Of a stretch of DNA of 64,000 nucleotides, positions 8,745-17,286 are shown piece by piece. The notes under the pieces were generated by a model. The model searched no databases and was not told the DNA's origin. It saw nothing but the letters and a program-made list of their open reading frames with translations. The DNA is taken from contig NZ_VCEK01000003.1 of NCBI RefSeq assembly GCF_005862235.1, positions 974,079 through 1,038,078 on the forward strand, given 5' to 3'. Positions within the stretch are counted from its first letter, which is position 1. Every line of letters begins with the position of its first letter. Both the position numbers and the translations under genes were made by a program. This DNA comes from Saccharomonospora piscinae (GTDB lineage Bacteria; Actinomycetota; Actinomycetes; Mycobacteriales; Pseudonocardiaceae).

Positions 8745-9913
8745 CGGAGCCGCTCCAGCACCGAGAAGTAGTTGGCCACGGCGACCCCACCCATGTTGAA
8801 CACCCCGGCCAGCTCCGCGCCCGGCACCTGCATGTCGCCCGCCGTCCCGGTCAGTTGCAGGGCGGCCATGATGTGCTGCGAGACACCGGTGGCGCCGACC
8901 GGGTGGCCCTTCGACTTGAGCCCGCCGGACGGGTTGACCGGAAGCGATCCGGTCCGCCGGGTCATACCCGAGTCCACCACCGTGGCTCCCTTGCCCGGCT
9001 CGGCGAGCCCGAACGCCTCGTACTGCAACAACTCGGCCACGGTGAAGCAGTCGTGGGTCTCCAGCAGGTCCAGATCGGACAGTGCGATTCCCGCCTCCGC
9101 CATCGCACGGCTGAACGCCGCCCTCGCCCCGGCGAACTCCAGCACGTCGGACCTGCGGCTCAGCGGCAGGTGGTCGGCTGCCTGGGCGCCGGCACGCCAC
9201 GTCACCGCGCGCGGTGCCCTCGCCGCGATCTCCGGTGCGGCCACGACCACCGCCGCCGCACCGTCGGAGACGAGTGAGCAGTCGGTGCGGCGCAACGGGT
9301 CCGCGACGAGCGGGTTGCGGTCGGACACCGTGTGGCAGAACTCGAACCCGACGTCCCTGCGCAGGTGCGCGTACGGGTTGGCGACGCCGTGGTGATGGTT
9401 CTTCGCGGCGATGTGGGCCAGCGTCTCGCGATGGTCGCCGTAGCGGTCGAAGTAGGTGCGCGCCAGCCCGGCGAACACCCCGGCGAAGCTGCCCGCCGAC
9501 TCCTCCTCCCTGCGGTAGGAACCGGTCAGCAGCGCGTCGTTGAGCAGTGCGGGCTCGGCCGAGGTCATTTTCTCGGCTCCGGCCACGAGCGCGATCCGCC
9601 CTCGCCCCGAGCGCACGAAGTCCAGTGCGGCGTAGAGCGCGGCGGAACCCGTGGCGCACGCGTTCTCCACGTGTACGGCTGGGACGTTCGCCAGTTCCGG
9701 CCTGCCGGCTCCGACGAGCCCGCCCTCGAACCCCTGGCGTGACAGCCCGCCGTTGAAGACGCCGACGAAGACGCCGTCGACGTCACCGGCCGCCACACCC
9801 GCGTGGTCCAGTGCCGCGCCGGTGACTCCGGCGAGCAGCGCCTCGACGTCGGGCTCGGCCGCCCTGCCGAACATGGAGTGCGCCCATCCGATCATGCTGG
9901 GGGAGGAAGTCAA
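8741..9913 (-). CDS. Thiolase, SCP2/acetyl-CoA acetyltransferase-like
   Basis: A 390-residue thiolase that would cleave a beta-ketoacyl-CoA or condense acyl-CoAs. The nucleophile Cys is in VENACATGSAAL (about residue 86), with catalytic His in LKSKGHPVGATG. The C-terminal second Cys of degradative thiolases is replaced by FNMGGVAVANY, as in SCP-x-like thiolases. The start is TTG 9913, seven bases after the iclR stop with an AAGGG site upstream; ATG 9895 is an alternative but lacks a ribosome site. It is cotranscribed with iclR and the ligase, suggesting that the operon shortens a CoA-activated side chain. Confidence 0.88.
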   Translation of the reverse strand: MTSSPSMIGWAHSMFGRAAEPDVEALLAGVTGAALDHAGVAAGDVDGVFVGVFNGGLSRQGFEGGLVGAGRPELANVPAVHVENACATGSAALYAALDFVRSGRGRIALVAGAEKMTSAEPALLNDALLTGSYRREEESAGSFAGVFAGLARTYFDRYGDHRETLAHIAAKNHHHGVANPYAHLRRDVGFEFCHTVSDRNPLVADPLRRTDCSLVSDGAAAVVVAAPEIAARAPRAVTWRAGAQAADHLPLSRRSDVLEFAGARAAFSRAMAEAGIALSDLDLLETHDCFTVAELLQYEAFGLAEPGKGATVVDSGMTRRTGSLPVNPSGGLKSKGHPVGATGVSQHIMAALQLTGTAGDMQVPGAELAGVFNMGGVAVANYFSVLERLR

Positions 9914-9919
9914 CAGCGG

Positions 9920-10813
9920 TCATCCCTTCCGTGGGGACTCGTCGGAACCGGTGAGTGCGGTGTGGACGGCGCCGGCCTCGCGGGTGAGAAGTTCGACCAG
10001 TTCCTCACGCCGCTGCCCGCCGAGCCGTTCGGCGATGCTGGCCACGCTGAGCGCGGCCACGGGTCTGCCCGTCCCGTCGCGTACCGCCACGCCGACGGCC
10101 CACGACCCGGGGATGAACAGTCCGTCGTTGAGCGCGTATCCCGCCGTGCGGGTGCGGCGGACGAGCTTGCGCACCGTCTCGTCGTCGAAGCGCGGGTACT
10201 GCTCGCGGGCGGGGGCGGTGGCCGCGATCGCGGCGTCGACATCCCGGTCGGGCAGCGCGGCCAGGATCGCCAGGCTGCCCGCGCCGATGCCGAGCGGATG
10301 CCGGTCGCCGACCGCGAGCGCGAAGTTGCGAATGGGCCCCGGACCTTCCTGCCGCCGCGCGCACACGGCGTAACTGCCGTGCCGGACGGTCAGAAACGCC
10401 GTGTCGGACGTGGCGTCGGACAGCCGGATCAGGCTGTCGGTGCTCACCGCGCCCAGCCGGTCGGCTCCCTGGGCCGCGAGTTCGCCCAGCACGGCGGCCT
10501 GCAATCCCAGCCGGTAACGGGCGGTGCGCGGGTCCTGTTCCACGTATCCGGCCTGCACGAGCGCGACCAGCACGCGCCGCACGCTGGCCTTCGGTCGCTC
10601 ACTGACCCGCGTGAGCTCGGACAACGTCACGCCCTCGGGGCGGTCCCTGGCCAGGACACCGACGAGGTTGAGCAGCACCAGCGCCCGGTGAACGCTCTGT
10701 GCACCAGAGGGCTCGGCTCCCGGCTCCGCCGAGTGCGCAAGGGTCCATGATGCGGACCTTCGCGCGGCCTGACCACGGTCGTTGAACGCTCTCGGGTCCG
10801 CTTCGGGGCTCAT
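9920..10813 (-). CDS. IclR-family transcriptional regulator
   Basis: A 297-residue IclR protein: winged helix in residues about 35-95 (SVHRALVLLNLVG, LSELTRVSERPKASVRRVL) and a C-terminal effector domain (residues about 115-290) with SVASIAERL. Starts at ATG 10813 or 10822 are both possible; neither has a strong ribosome site. An extra N-terminal tail of about 35 residues precedes the HTH. It is the first gene of the thiolase operon and diverges from the TRAP genes. Two 17-base palindromes, one inside its own coding start and one before it, are likely operators. By family precedent it would repress or activate both arms in response to a pathway acid. Confidence 0.9.
   Translation of the reverse strand: MSPEADPRAFNDRGQAARRSASWTLAHSAEPGAEPSGAQSVHRALVLLNLVGVLARDRPEGVTLSELTRVSERPKASVRRVLVALVQAGYVEQDPRTARYRLGLQAAVLGELAAQGADRLGAVSTDSLIRLSDATSDTAFLTVRHGSYAVCARRQEGPGPIRNFALAVGDRHPLGIGAGSLAILAALPDRDVDAAIAATAPAREQYPRFDDETVRKLVRRTRTAGYALNDGLFIPGSWAVGVAVRDGTGRPVAALSVASIAERLGGQRREELVELLTREAGAVHTALTGSDESPRKG
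10742..10758. promoter_or_regulatory. Candidate IclR operator, copy 1
   Basis: GGTCCATGATGCGGACC is a near-perfect dyad with half sites GGTCC/GGACC. It lies inside the iclR coding region about 55 bases after the start, and matches copy 2 at 10851-10867 at 14 of 17 positions. The spacing between copies is 109 bp. Confidence 0.45.
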
Positions 10814-10850
10814 GACCACCATAATGCGAGTACGTCGCCCTGCTGGCAAT

Positions 10851-10867
10851 GGTCCACGATGTGAACC
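10851..10867. promoter_or_regulatory. Candidate IclR operator, copy 2
   Basis: GGTCCACGATGTGAACC is a dyad with half sites GGTCCA/TGAACC (one mismatch) in the iclR-TRAP intergenic region. A TTGACA -35-like hexamer reading toward the TRAP genes follows at 10886-10891. The position is suitable to control both divergent promoters. Confidence 0.5.
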
Positions 10868-10955
10868 GGCATTCCGGCTCAGTGATTGACACGAGTGATC
10901 GGCGTCTCTCACCATCGGGGAGCCCGACGAGGGGCCGGAACGAGGAGAACGGACG

Positions 10956-11963
10956 ATGAGGTCGAAGCGTTTCCTGCGCGGTGCCGCCGTGCTCGCCTGT
11001 CTCGCGCTCGGTGCGTGCGGGCAGGGCGCCGCCACTCCCGGCGAGCAGGTCTACACCTGGGACATGACGGTCACCACGGGCGAGTCGTCGACGTGGTACC
11101 AGGCCGCGCAACGCTTCGCCGACACGCTCGAACGCGAATCGGACGGCCGGATGCGGCTGCGGGTCTTCACCGGCGAGCAGCTGTCCTCGGGAGATCCCGC
11201 CGCGGGCGTCGAACAGCTGATGAGCGGTGACAAGGACTTCTCCTACAACTCCACCATCATCTACGCGGGCATCGATCCCCGGTTCGGTGCCATCAACGCG
11301 CCGTTTCTGTACCAGAACCACGAGGAAGCCGACCGCGCCATCGACGGGGGAGCGCGCGAGGCGTACGAGGACCTGAGCGCCGAGTTCGGGGTCACGATGC
11401 TGGGCTTCGGGGAGAGCGGGTTCCGGCAGGTGACCAACAACGTCCGGCCCATCCGCGAGCCTGCCGACCTCGACGGCATCAAGATCCGCATCCCCGGCAT
11501 CGGGCTGTTCACCGACGTCTACCGCGACCTCGGCGCCAACCCGACCACCATGAACTTCTCGGAGGTCTTCACCTCACTGCAGCAGGGGACCATCGAGGGG
11601 CAGGAGAACCCCATGGACGTGATCTCCTCGGCCGGGCTCGCCGAGGTGCAGGAGTACCTGACGATCTGGAACTACGTCTACGACCCGTTGATCCTCGGGA
11701 TGAACCAGGAGCTGTTCGAGTCCCTGTCACCGGACGACCGGCGCATCGTGACCAAGGCCGCCGAGGACGCCAACGAGTTCCAGGTCCAGGCCAGCCGCGA
11801 ACTCGAACAGGCCCAGATCGACGAGCAGTCGGAGCTGATGGACGTCACGCGGCTCACCGACGCTCAGGTGGAACGCTTCCAGCAGGCGGTACGCCCCCTC
11901 TACGACGAGTACGAGCGGGTGTGGGGCCCGACCCTCACCGACGCCGTGACCCCGGAGGGCTGA
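10956..11963 (+). CDS. TRAP transporter substrate-binding lipoprotein (DctP family)
   Basis: A 335-residue extracytoplasmic solute-binding protein. The signal peptide ends in the lipobox LALGAC, so Cys21-22 would be lipidated and the protein tethered outside the membrane. The DctP fold is recognised by MTVTTGESSTWYQAAQRFAD and the carboxylate-binding region GIKIRIPGIGLFTDVYRDLGANP split across residues about 165-190, where an Arg normally salt-bridges the substrate carboxylate. The ATG has a GAGGAGAA ribosome site. The DctQ and DctM genes follow immediately. It probably captures the organic acid degraded by the divergent CoA-ligase/thiolase operon. Confidence 0.93.
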   Translation: MRSKRFLRGAAVLACLALGACGQGAATPGEQVYTWDMTVTTGESSTWYQAAQRFADTLERESDGRMRLRVFTGEQLSSGDPAAGVEQLMSGDKDFSYNSTIIYAGIDPRFGAINAPFLYQNHEEADRAIDGGAREAYEDLSAEFGVTMLGFGESGFRQVTNNVRPIREPADLDGIKIRIPGIGLFTDVYRDLGANPTTMNFSEVFTSLQQGTIEGQENPMDVISSAGLAEVQEYLTIWNYVYDPLILGMNQELFESLSPDDRRIVTKAAEDANEFQVQASRELEQAQIDEQSELMDVTRLTDAQVERFQQAVRPLYDEYERVWGPTLTDAVTPEG

Positions 11964-11966
11964 CGC

Positions 11967-12503
11967 ATGGCCGCCCTGCCCGCCGACACCGCCAAGCTCG
12001 GGCGTCGCCTCGCCCTCGCCGAGAACCTGCTGGCCGCCGTGCCATTCGCCGTGGTGGCCACGGTCGCGTTCGTCAACGTGCTGAGCCGGTACTTCCTCAA
12101 CGCCTCGCTGGCCTTCACCTCCGAACTCACGGTGAACCTGGCCGTATGGATGGTCATGATGGGTGCGGTCATCGGGCTGCGGGAGGGAGCCCACCTGGGT
12201 TTCGGCGCGCTGCACGACAAGGCGAGCGGTGCCGTCCGCGCGGTGATGACCACGGTCATCGCGATCGTGGTGCTCGCGTTCCTGGCCGTCCTGCTGTATT
12301 TCGGGCTGGAAATGGCGTGGCAGCAGGCCGAGCGGGGCAGGGCCACACCGTCCATCGGCGTGCCCCAGTGGTTGTTCACGCTCGCCCTGCCGGTGGGCGC
12401 ACTGCTCGGCGTTCACCGCACGATCCAGGCGGCGCGCGCGGGGTTCCGTGCGCCGGGTGAGTCCCGTCCGGACGCCGCGTCGAGTGAGGAGGCGGGCCGG
12501 TGA
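11967..12503 (+). CDS. TRAP transporter small permease (DctQ family)
   Basis: A 178-residue protein with four predicted membrane helices. The family stretch NVLSRYFLNASLAFTSEL appears after helix 1. It pairs with the large permease to form the sodium-coupled channel. The start lies three bases after the binding-protein stop, and its end overlaps the DctM start (GTGA). The C-terminal tail is short and charged. Confidence 0.9.
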   Translation: MAALPADTAKLGRRLALAENLLAAVPFAVVATVAFVNVLSRYFLNASLAFTSELTVNLAVWMVMMGAVIGLREGAHLGFGALHDKASGAVRAVMTTVIAIVVLAFLAVLLYFGLEMAWQQAERGRATPSIGVPQWLFTLALPVGALLGVHRTIQAARAGFRAPGESRPDAASSEEAGR

Positions 12504-13873
12504 TCGGGCTCGTGTTGTTCGGAACGTTTCTGGTCCTGCTGCTGCTGGGCGTGCCCGTGGCCTTCGCGCTCGGCGGCGCGGCGGTGTGCGCGCTGGTCGC
12601 GATGGGCGGGCTCGGTGAGCTCTCGCTGGTGCCGAACGTGTTCGTCGCCTCGGTGTCGTCGGAGACGCTGCTCGCGATCCCGTTCTTCATCCTCGCCGGC
12701 GTGATCATGGAATACGCCGGCATCTCCCGGAGGCTGGTCGACTTCGCCCACGCCTGCGTCGGCAGCCGCAAACACGGACTCGCGATCGTGGTGATCGTGG
12801 CCGCGTTCTTCTTCTCCGCCATCTCGGGTTCGGGACCCGCGACGGTGGCCGCGATCGGGTCCATTCTCATCCCGGCGCTGATCCGCCACGGCTACGCCGC
12901 ACGGCACGCGACGTCACTCATGGCCAGCGCGGGGTCGATGGGCATCATCGTGCCGCCCAGCATCGCGTTCATCGTCTTCGCCGTGGTCGTCAGCGACTAC
13001 GCCGGTGTGTCGATCGTGCGGCTGTTCGTGGCCGGGATCGTGCCCGGAATCCTGCTGGCCGTCGCGCTGGTGCTGGCCTGCCTGTTCGTGACGAGGAAAG
13101 CCGTCGCCGACACAGCCGCCGCACCCGCCGGTGGTGGTCCCGGCGCCGCCACCGCACCCGCCCCGGTGGCCGACGGCGGCGGCGAGCCGCCCGGCCCGCC
13201 CGCCCCGGCGCGCGGGTTCGCCGCCACGTTCGTCAGGGCGATCCCCGGACTGCTCGTGCCGATCATCATTCTCGGCGGGATCTACGGCGGCGTGGTCACA
13301 CCCACCGAGTCCGCGGTCGTGGCCGCGACCTACGCGCTGCTCGTCGGCGCGCTGGTCTACCGCGAGATCACGCCGAGGCAGCTCTACCAGATCTTCGTCA
13401 GCTCGGCCGCCCAGTCGGCCGTGGTGATGCTGATCGTCGGCGCCGCGTCCGTGTTCGCCTACGTCGTGACGGTGAACCAGATCGCCGCGAGCGTCGCCGA
13501 CGCGCTGCTCGGGCTGACCGACAGCCGCGTGCTCATCGTGCTGCTCACGATCGTGCTGCTGCTCGTGGTCGGCGCGTTCGTCGACGCGGTCTCGGCGCTG
13601 TACCTGTTCATCCCCATCGTCGCGCCCGTGCTGCTGGAGGTCGGCGTGGACGTGACCACGATCGGCGTGATGATGGTGGTCAACCTGGCACTGGGCCTGA
13701 TCACCCCACCGGTCGGCGTCAACCTGTTCGTGGCGGCGGGAATCGCCCGCGTCCCGCTCGTCGAGGTCGTGCGCGGCATCCGCCCGTTCTTCGTCGCCGG
13801 GCTCGCCGTCGTCCTGCTCGTCGCCTACGTTCCCGCGATCTCGAACTGGCTGCCGGACCTGCTCGGCTTCTAG
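12500..13873 (+). CDS. TRAP transporter large permease (DctM family)
   Basis: A 457-residue permease with about 12 membrane helices in two inverted halves. Family motifs are IPFFILAGVIME, FFFSAISGSGPATVAAIGS, MASAGSMGIIVPPSI and a matching second half ending in LGLITPPVGVNLFVAAG. A loop of about 45 Pro/Ala/Gly-rich residues (about 200-240) links the halves and is longer than usual. GTG 12500 overlaps the small-permease stop. It completes a tripartite TRAP transporter for an organic acid. Confidence 0.93.
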   Translation: MIGLVLFGTFLVLLLLGVPVAFALGGAAVCALVAMGGLGELSLVPNVFVASVSSETLLAIPFFILAGVIMEYAGISRRLVDFAHACVGSRKHGLAIVVIVAAFFFSAISGSGPATVAAIGSILIPALIRHGYAARHATSLMASAGSMGIIVPPSIAFIVFAVVVSDYAGVSIVRLFVAGIVPGILLAVALVLACLFVTRKAVADTAAAPAGGGPGAATAPAPVADGGGEPPGPPAPARGFAATFVRAIPGLLVPIIILGGIYGGVVTPTESAVVAATYALLVGALVYREITPRQLYQIFVSSAAQSAVVMLIVGAASVFAYVVTVNQIAASVADALLGLTDSRVLIVLLTIVLLLVVGAFVDAVSALYLFIPIVAPVLLEVGVDVTTIGVMMVVNLALGLITPPVGVNLFVAAGIARVPLVEVVRGIRPFFVAGLAVVLLVAYVPAISNWLPDLLGF

Positions 13874-13884
13874 AGGAGGAAAGC

Positions 13885-14649
13885 ATGACCGTCTTCGACC
13901 TCACCGGTCGCGCCGCACTGGTCACCGGCGGCGCGCGCGGGATCGGCGCCGCCACCGCGCGGGTGCTCGCACAGCAGGGAGCCGACGTGCTCGTGGTGGA
14001 TCTGGCGGAGTCCGCCGACGATCTGCCCGCACTGCGGGAGGACTTCCCACGCCAGCGGTTCGCCTACCGCCGCGTCGACGTCAGGGACGAGCCCGCCGTG
14101 AACGCCTCCGTTGAGGCCGCCGTCGCCGAGTTCGGCAGGCTCGACGTGCTGGTGAACAACGCGGGCACGGCCAGCAGAGCCGGGCTCGGCACGCTGAGCG
14201 CCGACGAGTGGCAGCGTGACCTCGACACGAACCTGCGCGGCATGTTCCTGTACTGCCGGGCCGTGCATCAGCCCATGCGGCGGCAGGGTGGCGGCCGGAT
14301 CATCAACGTCAGCTCCATCTCCGGCCTCATGGGCGGCCCCCGCTCGGCAGGGGAGGGCGGGGGCCGCTCCGGACCGGCCTACGCGGCGTCGAAGGGCGGT
14401 GTCATCGCGCTCACCAAGTGGCTGGCCAAGGAAGTCGGCAGTGACGGCATCACCTGCAACTCGGTCGCGCCGGGCCCGATCGCCACGGCACTCACGAACT
14501 CCGTGACCTACGCCCTCGACGACCAGGTGATCCAGCGCATGGGCACCCCCGAGGAGGTGGGCGCGGCGGTGGCCTACCTCGCCTCACCCGGCGCCGCGTA
14601 CGTCACCGGCCAGGTCCTCAGCGTCTGTGGTGGTGCCGCGATCGGGTGA
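13885..14649 (+). CDS. Short-chain dehydrogenase/reductase (SDR)
   Basis: A 254-residue classical SDR (FabG/3-oxoacyl-ACP reductase-like). It has the TGGARGIG coenzyme loop, NNAG, Ser in INVSSISG and Tyr/Lys in YAASKGG. An insert (GGPRSAGEGGGRSG) lies between Ser and Tyr. The ATG follows a perfect GAGGAGG-type site 11 bases after the DctM stop, so it is the last gene of the TRAP operon. Together with the SDR at 5436 the catabolic island carries two dehydrogenases. Substrate unknown. Confidence 0.9.
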   Translation: MTVFDLTGRAALVTGGARGIGAATARVLAQQGADVLVVDLAESADDLPALREDFPRQRFAYRRVDVRDEPAVNASVEAAVAEFGRLDVLVNNAGTASRAGLGTLSADEWQRDLDTNLRGMFLYCRAVHQPMRRQGGGRIINVSSISGLMGGPRSAGEGGGRSGPAYAASKGGVIALTKWLAKEVGSDGITCNSVAPGPIATALTNSVTYALDDQVIQRMGTPEEVGAAVAYLASPGAAYVTGQVLSVCGGAAIG

Positions 14650-14725
14650 GGTCGTCGGCCCCTTGCGGGACCGTGGTACCGCTCGCACTCTGGTGTGCCC
14701 AGTGGGGTGGGAAAGGTGGTGCCAC

Positions 14726-15529
14726 ATGCCGACCGTCGTCTACCACGTGAGCGGGCATCCCGACGACGTGCTGTTGTTCCGGGGCGAGATGTTTTACGGT
14801 GATCTACAGTGGAGTGACATCCGCGTGGTCAGCATCGTGACCACCGCGGGGGACGCGGGCCGCGTCGACGACTGGTGGTGGGCCCGCGAGCACGGTCTCG
14901 TCGACTCGTGCCGGGTCGCCAGGCACGAGGACTTCACGCCCGTGGCGGTGCCGGTCAACGGCCGCAGCGTCGCCTGCTACCGCGCCGCGAGCTGGCGGTG
15001 CTACTTCCTGCGGCTGCCCGACGGCAACGTCGACGGCAACGGGTTCGCCTCGACCGGGTTCCAGAGCCTGTCGAAGCTGCGGGACGGCGCGATCAGCGTC
15101 GTGCGCAGCCTGCCCACCCCGGCGCTGCCCGCGCAGCAGTACTCGTCGTGGAACGACGTGGTGCAGACCCTTCGCGCGATCTTCGTCACCGAGCGCCAGG
15201 GCGCCACGAACCCGAACCCGTGGCTCAACGCCGCCGACTACGACCGCGCCCGCAACCCCGGGGACCACCCGGACCACTACGCCACCGCCGACGCGCTGCG
15301 CTCCTTCCTCGCCCAGGACGGCTTCCACCGCGCGTGGTGGGTCTCCTACGACACCGCCAACCGGCCCGCGAACCTGTCCGGCACGGCGCTGGCGAACAAG
15401 CGGACGCTCTACTACGACGGCTACGTCGACCTCGCCACCCGGATCATGGGCCGCAGGCCGCCCGAGAGTGATCCGGAGTGGAGCCGGTGGGGTGCCAAGA
15501 GCTACGCGCGAGAGGAACGCGCCGCCTGA
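14726..15529 (+). CDS. PIG-L/GlcNAc-deacetylase-like protein
   Basis: A 267-residue protein of the PIG-L (LmbE-like) zinc deacetylase superfamily. The metal motif near the N-terminus reads SGHPDDVLLF; the family consensus is AHPDDE, so the catalytic-base-side Glu is a Val here. A second metal motif is in GDHPDHYATADAL. The Trp-rich middle and tail (WWWAREHG, WWVSYDTANRP) are unlike MshB. The ATG was chosen because the HPDD motif must sit near the start. No partner gene is evident. It could hydrolyse an N-acetyl sugar or a related amide; activity is uncertain given the altered motif. Confidence 0.75.
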   Translation: MPTVVYHVSGHPDDVLLFRGEMFYGDLQWSDIRVVSIVTTAGDAGRVDDWWWAREHGLVDSCRVARHEDFTPVAVPVNGRSVACYRAASWRCYFLRLPDGNVDGNGFASTGFQSLSKLRDGAISVVRSLPTPALPAQQYSSWNDVVQTLRAIFVTERQGATNPNPWLNAADYDRARNPGDHPDHYATADALRSFLAQDGFHRAWWVSYDTANRPANLSGTALANKRTLYYDGYVDLATRIMGRRPPESDPEWSRWGAKSYAREERAA

Positions 15530-15562
15530 GCGGCGGCACCGGCGGCACCGGCGGCACCGTCG

Positions 15563-16339
15563 TCACGCGGCGTGCAGGTCGGCGGCGAAGGAGTAGTCGT
15601 GCCGCCAGTCCTCCCCGGTCGGGGCGAGCACCACCCGCTCGGTTCCGGCGGCGGCGTACTCGGCCAGCCTCCGCGCCGCCCGCGCCACGGAGCCGTCCAG
15701 TGCCGGAGCGACCACCGTGGCGCTCGGCACCGGCCTGCCGAGCGCCACGGCACGCTCACGCAGATCGGCGAGACCCGCTGCCACGGCCCCGGGGTCCTGA
15801 GCGAGCGCGATCCACCCGTCGCCGAACTCGGCCGCGCGGCGCCGCGCCCGTGGTCCGTCCCCCGCCACCAGGACCGGAGGCATGGCCGAACCCGGTTCCA
15901 GCGTCACGTCCTGGCCGTCCTCGATCGTGGCCCGCTGCCCGGTGACCAGTGCGGGCAGCCGGGACAACGCCTGGTCCGTGCGGCGTCCCCGGTCCCCGAA
16001 CGACATCCCCGCCGCGCGCCACCCCGGGTCGCCGTGCGCGGGGTTGCCGGTGCCGACCCCGAGCGCGAGGCGCCCGCCGGACACGAGCTGGAGGGTGCTG
16101 ACCTGCTTGGCCGCCACCGCGACCCGGCGCAGCGCGAGCAACATGACGCCGTAGCCGAGGGTGATCCGCTCGGTCACTCCGGCCGCCGCCGCGAGCGCGA
16201 CGGTGCTGTCCAGGATCGGGCCGCTCGCGATCAGATGGTCGACCGACCACACCGAGTCGAGGCCGGCCTGCTCGGCGAACCGGGCGGCGGCGGGAACGTC
16301 GGCCGGGCTGGAAGCGGGAAGGAACACACCGATCTTCAT
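15563..16339 (-). CDS. LLM-class (F420-type) flavin-dependent oxidoreductase
   Basis: A 258-residue luciferase-like TIM-barrel protein starting MKIGVFLPAS. Conserved blocks are DSVWSVDHLI, LGYGVMLLALRR, LVSGGRLALGVGTGNP and PVLVAGDGPRARRRAAEFGDGW. In actinomycetes this subgroup normally uses coenzyme F420 rather than FMN. Slightly shorter than the typical 280-340 aa. It is divergent from the AraC-type regulator at 16394 with 54 bases between them, so that regulator may control it. Substrate unknown. Confidence 0.85.
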   Translation of the reverse strand: MKIGVFLPASSPADVPAAARFAEQAGLDSVWSVDHLIASGPILDSTVALAAAAGVTERITLGYGVMLLALRRVAVAAKQVSTLQLVSGGRLALGVGTGNPAHGDPGWRAAGMSFGDRGRRTDQALSRLPALVTGQRATIEDGQDVTLEPGSAMPPVLVAGDGPRARRRAAEFGDGWIALAQDPGAVAAGLADLRERAVALGRPVPSATVVAPALDGSVARAARRLAEYAAAGTERVVLAPTGEDWRHDYSFAADLHAA

Positions 16340-16381
16340 GATCGTTCGTAACCGGCGCGGACGGCGATCTGTTCCCGTTAC

Positions 16382-16387
16382 TACGAT
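16382..16387 (+). promoter_or_regulatory. -10 element of a leaderless promoter before the AraC gene
   Basis: TACGAT lies six bases upstream of the GTG at 16394. Transcription would therefore begin at or next to the start codon, a common actinobacterial leaderless arrangement. No clear -35 hexamer is seen. Confidence 0.4.
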
Positions 16388-16393
16388 CGAGCG

Positions 16394-16822
16394 GTGGCCG
16401 GAGCTTTCAGCGCGAGTGAGGACCAGAACCGGCGCCTGCTGCGTGCCAGGGACGCGATGGACCGTGATTTCGCCCGGCCGCTCGACGTGGCCGCGCTGGC
16501 GCGGATCGCGCTCATGTCTCCGTCCCACTTCACGCGCTCGTTCCGCGCCACGTTCGGCGCGACCCCGCACCGCTACCTCCAGCGCCGCCGCATCGAGCGC
16601 GCCACGGCGCTGCTGCGGTCGCCGTCGATCACGGTCACCGACGTCGCCGCCCGGGTGGGGTTCGACAGCCTCGGCACGTTCAGCCGCACGTTCCGCGCCG
16701 TCGTGGGGTTCTCGCCGACCGAATACCGCGAGCGGACCCGCCCGGTCGCTGCCCCGAGCTGTTTCGTGCGGGCGTGGACCCGAGTCGTTTCGGATAAGCC
16801 GTCGTCGTCGACGCCCGGCTAA
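16394..16822 (+). CDS. Short AraC-family regulator (DNA-binding domain only)
   Basis: A 142-residue protein consisting almost only of the double helix-turn-helix of AraC/XylS regulators: LDVAALARIALMSPSHFTRSF, then VTDVAARVGFDSLGTFSRTF with FSPTEYR. No ligand-binding domain is present, as in MarA/SoxS. The GTG start follows a TACGAT -10, predicting a leaderless message. It is followed after 10 bases by a VOC-family gene, a pairing repeatedly seen in actinobacteria in which the VOC protein may act as the sensor or detoxifying partner. That link is inference. Confidence 0.88.
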   Translation: MAGAFSASEDQNRRLLRARDAMDRDFARPLDVAALARIALMSPSHFTRSFRATFGATPHRYLQRRRIERATALLRSPSITVTDVAARVGFDSLGTFSRTFRAVVGFSPTEYRERTRPVAAPSCFVRAWTRVVSDKPSSSTPG

Positions 16823-16832
16823 TGTCAGCGGT

Positions 16833-17240
16833 ATGTTCACCCGCGTAGCCATTCACTCCGTTCCGGTTCTCGACCAGCAGGAAGCACTCGACTTCTACGT
16901 CGGCAAGCTCGGTTTCGAGGTCGCCGCCGACGTCGATCTGGGTTTCATGCGCTGGCTCACCGTCGCGCTGCCGTCCGAACCCGAGCGGGAGCTGCTGCTC
17001 GAGGTGCCGGGACCGCCCGCGCTCAGTGACGAGGTCGCCACGCAGGTCCGCGACCTGGTGACCAAGGGCGCGCTCGGGGTCGCGGCCATCCTGCACACCG
17101 ACGACTGCCAGCAGACCTACGAGACGCTGTCCGCGCGCGGCGTCGAGTTCACCGAGGAGCCCACCCAGCGGCCCTACGGCATCGACTGCGCCCTGCGCGA
17201 CCCGTTCGGCAACCACATCCGGATCACCCAGCCGGCGTAG
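16833..17240 (+). CDS. VOC/glyoxalase-family protein
   Basis: A 135-residue vicinal-oxygen-chelate protein with paired beta-alpha-beta-beta-beta modules. It begins MFTRVAIHSVPVLDQQEALDFY and ends in the family signature FGNHIRITQPA preceded by ALRDPFG. Metal ligands are partly recognisable (the first-module His, Glu in LLLEVPG). Such proteins serve as glyoxalases, dioxygenases, or antibiotic/fosfomycin-binding proteins. The start ATG is 10 bases after the AraC stop, so the two are cotranscribed. Function unresolved. Confidence 0.85.
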   Translation: MFTRVAIHSVPVLDQQEALDFYVGKLGFEVAADVDLGFMRWLTVALPSEPERELLLEVPGPPALSDEVATQVRDLVTKGALGVAAILHTDDCQQTYETLSARGVEFTEEPTQRPYGIDCALRDPFGNHIRITQPA

Positions 17241-17286
17241 GGGAGCGCGGCGCTGTGCCCGCCCGCGATCCGGGCAGGCGCCGGCC

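Noticed and set aside
15531-15562. CRISPR or functional repeat (three CGGCGGCAC units)
   Set aside because: Only a 9-base microsatellite run between convergent genes, with no spacer structure.
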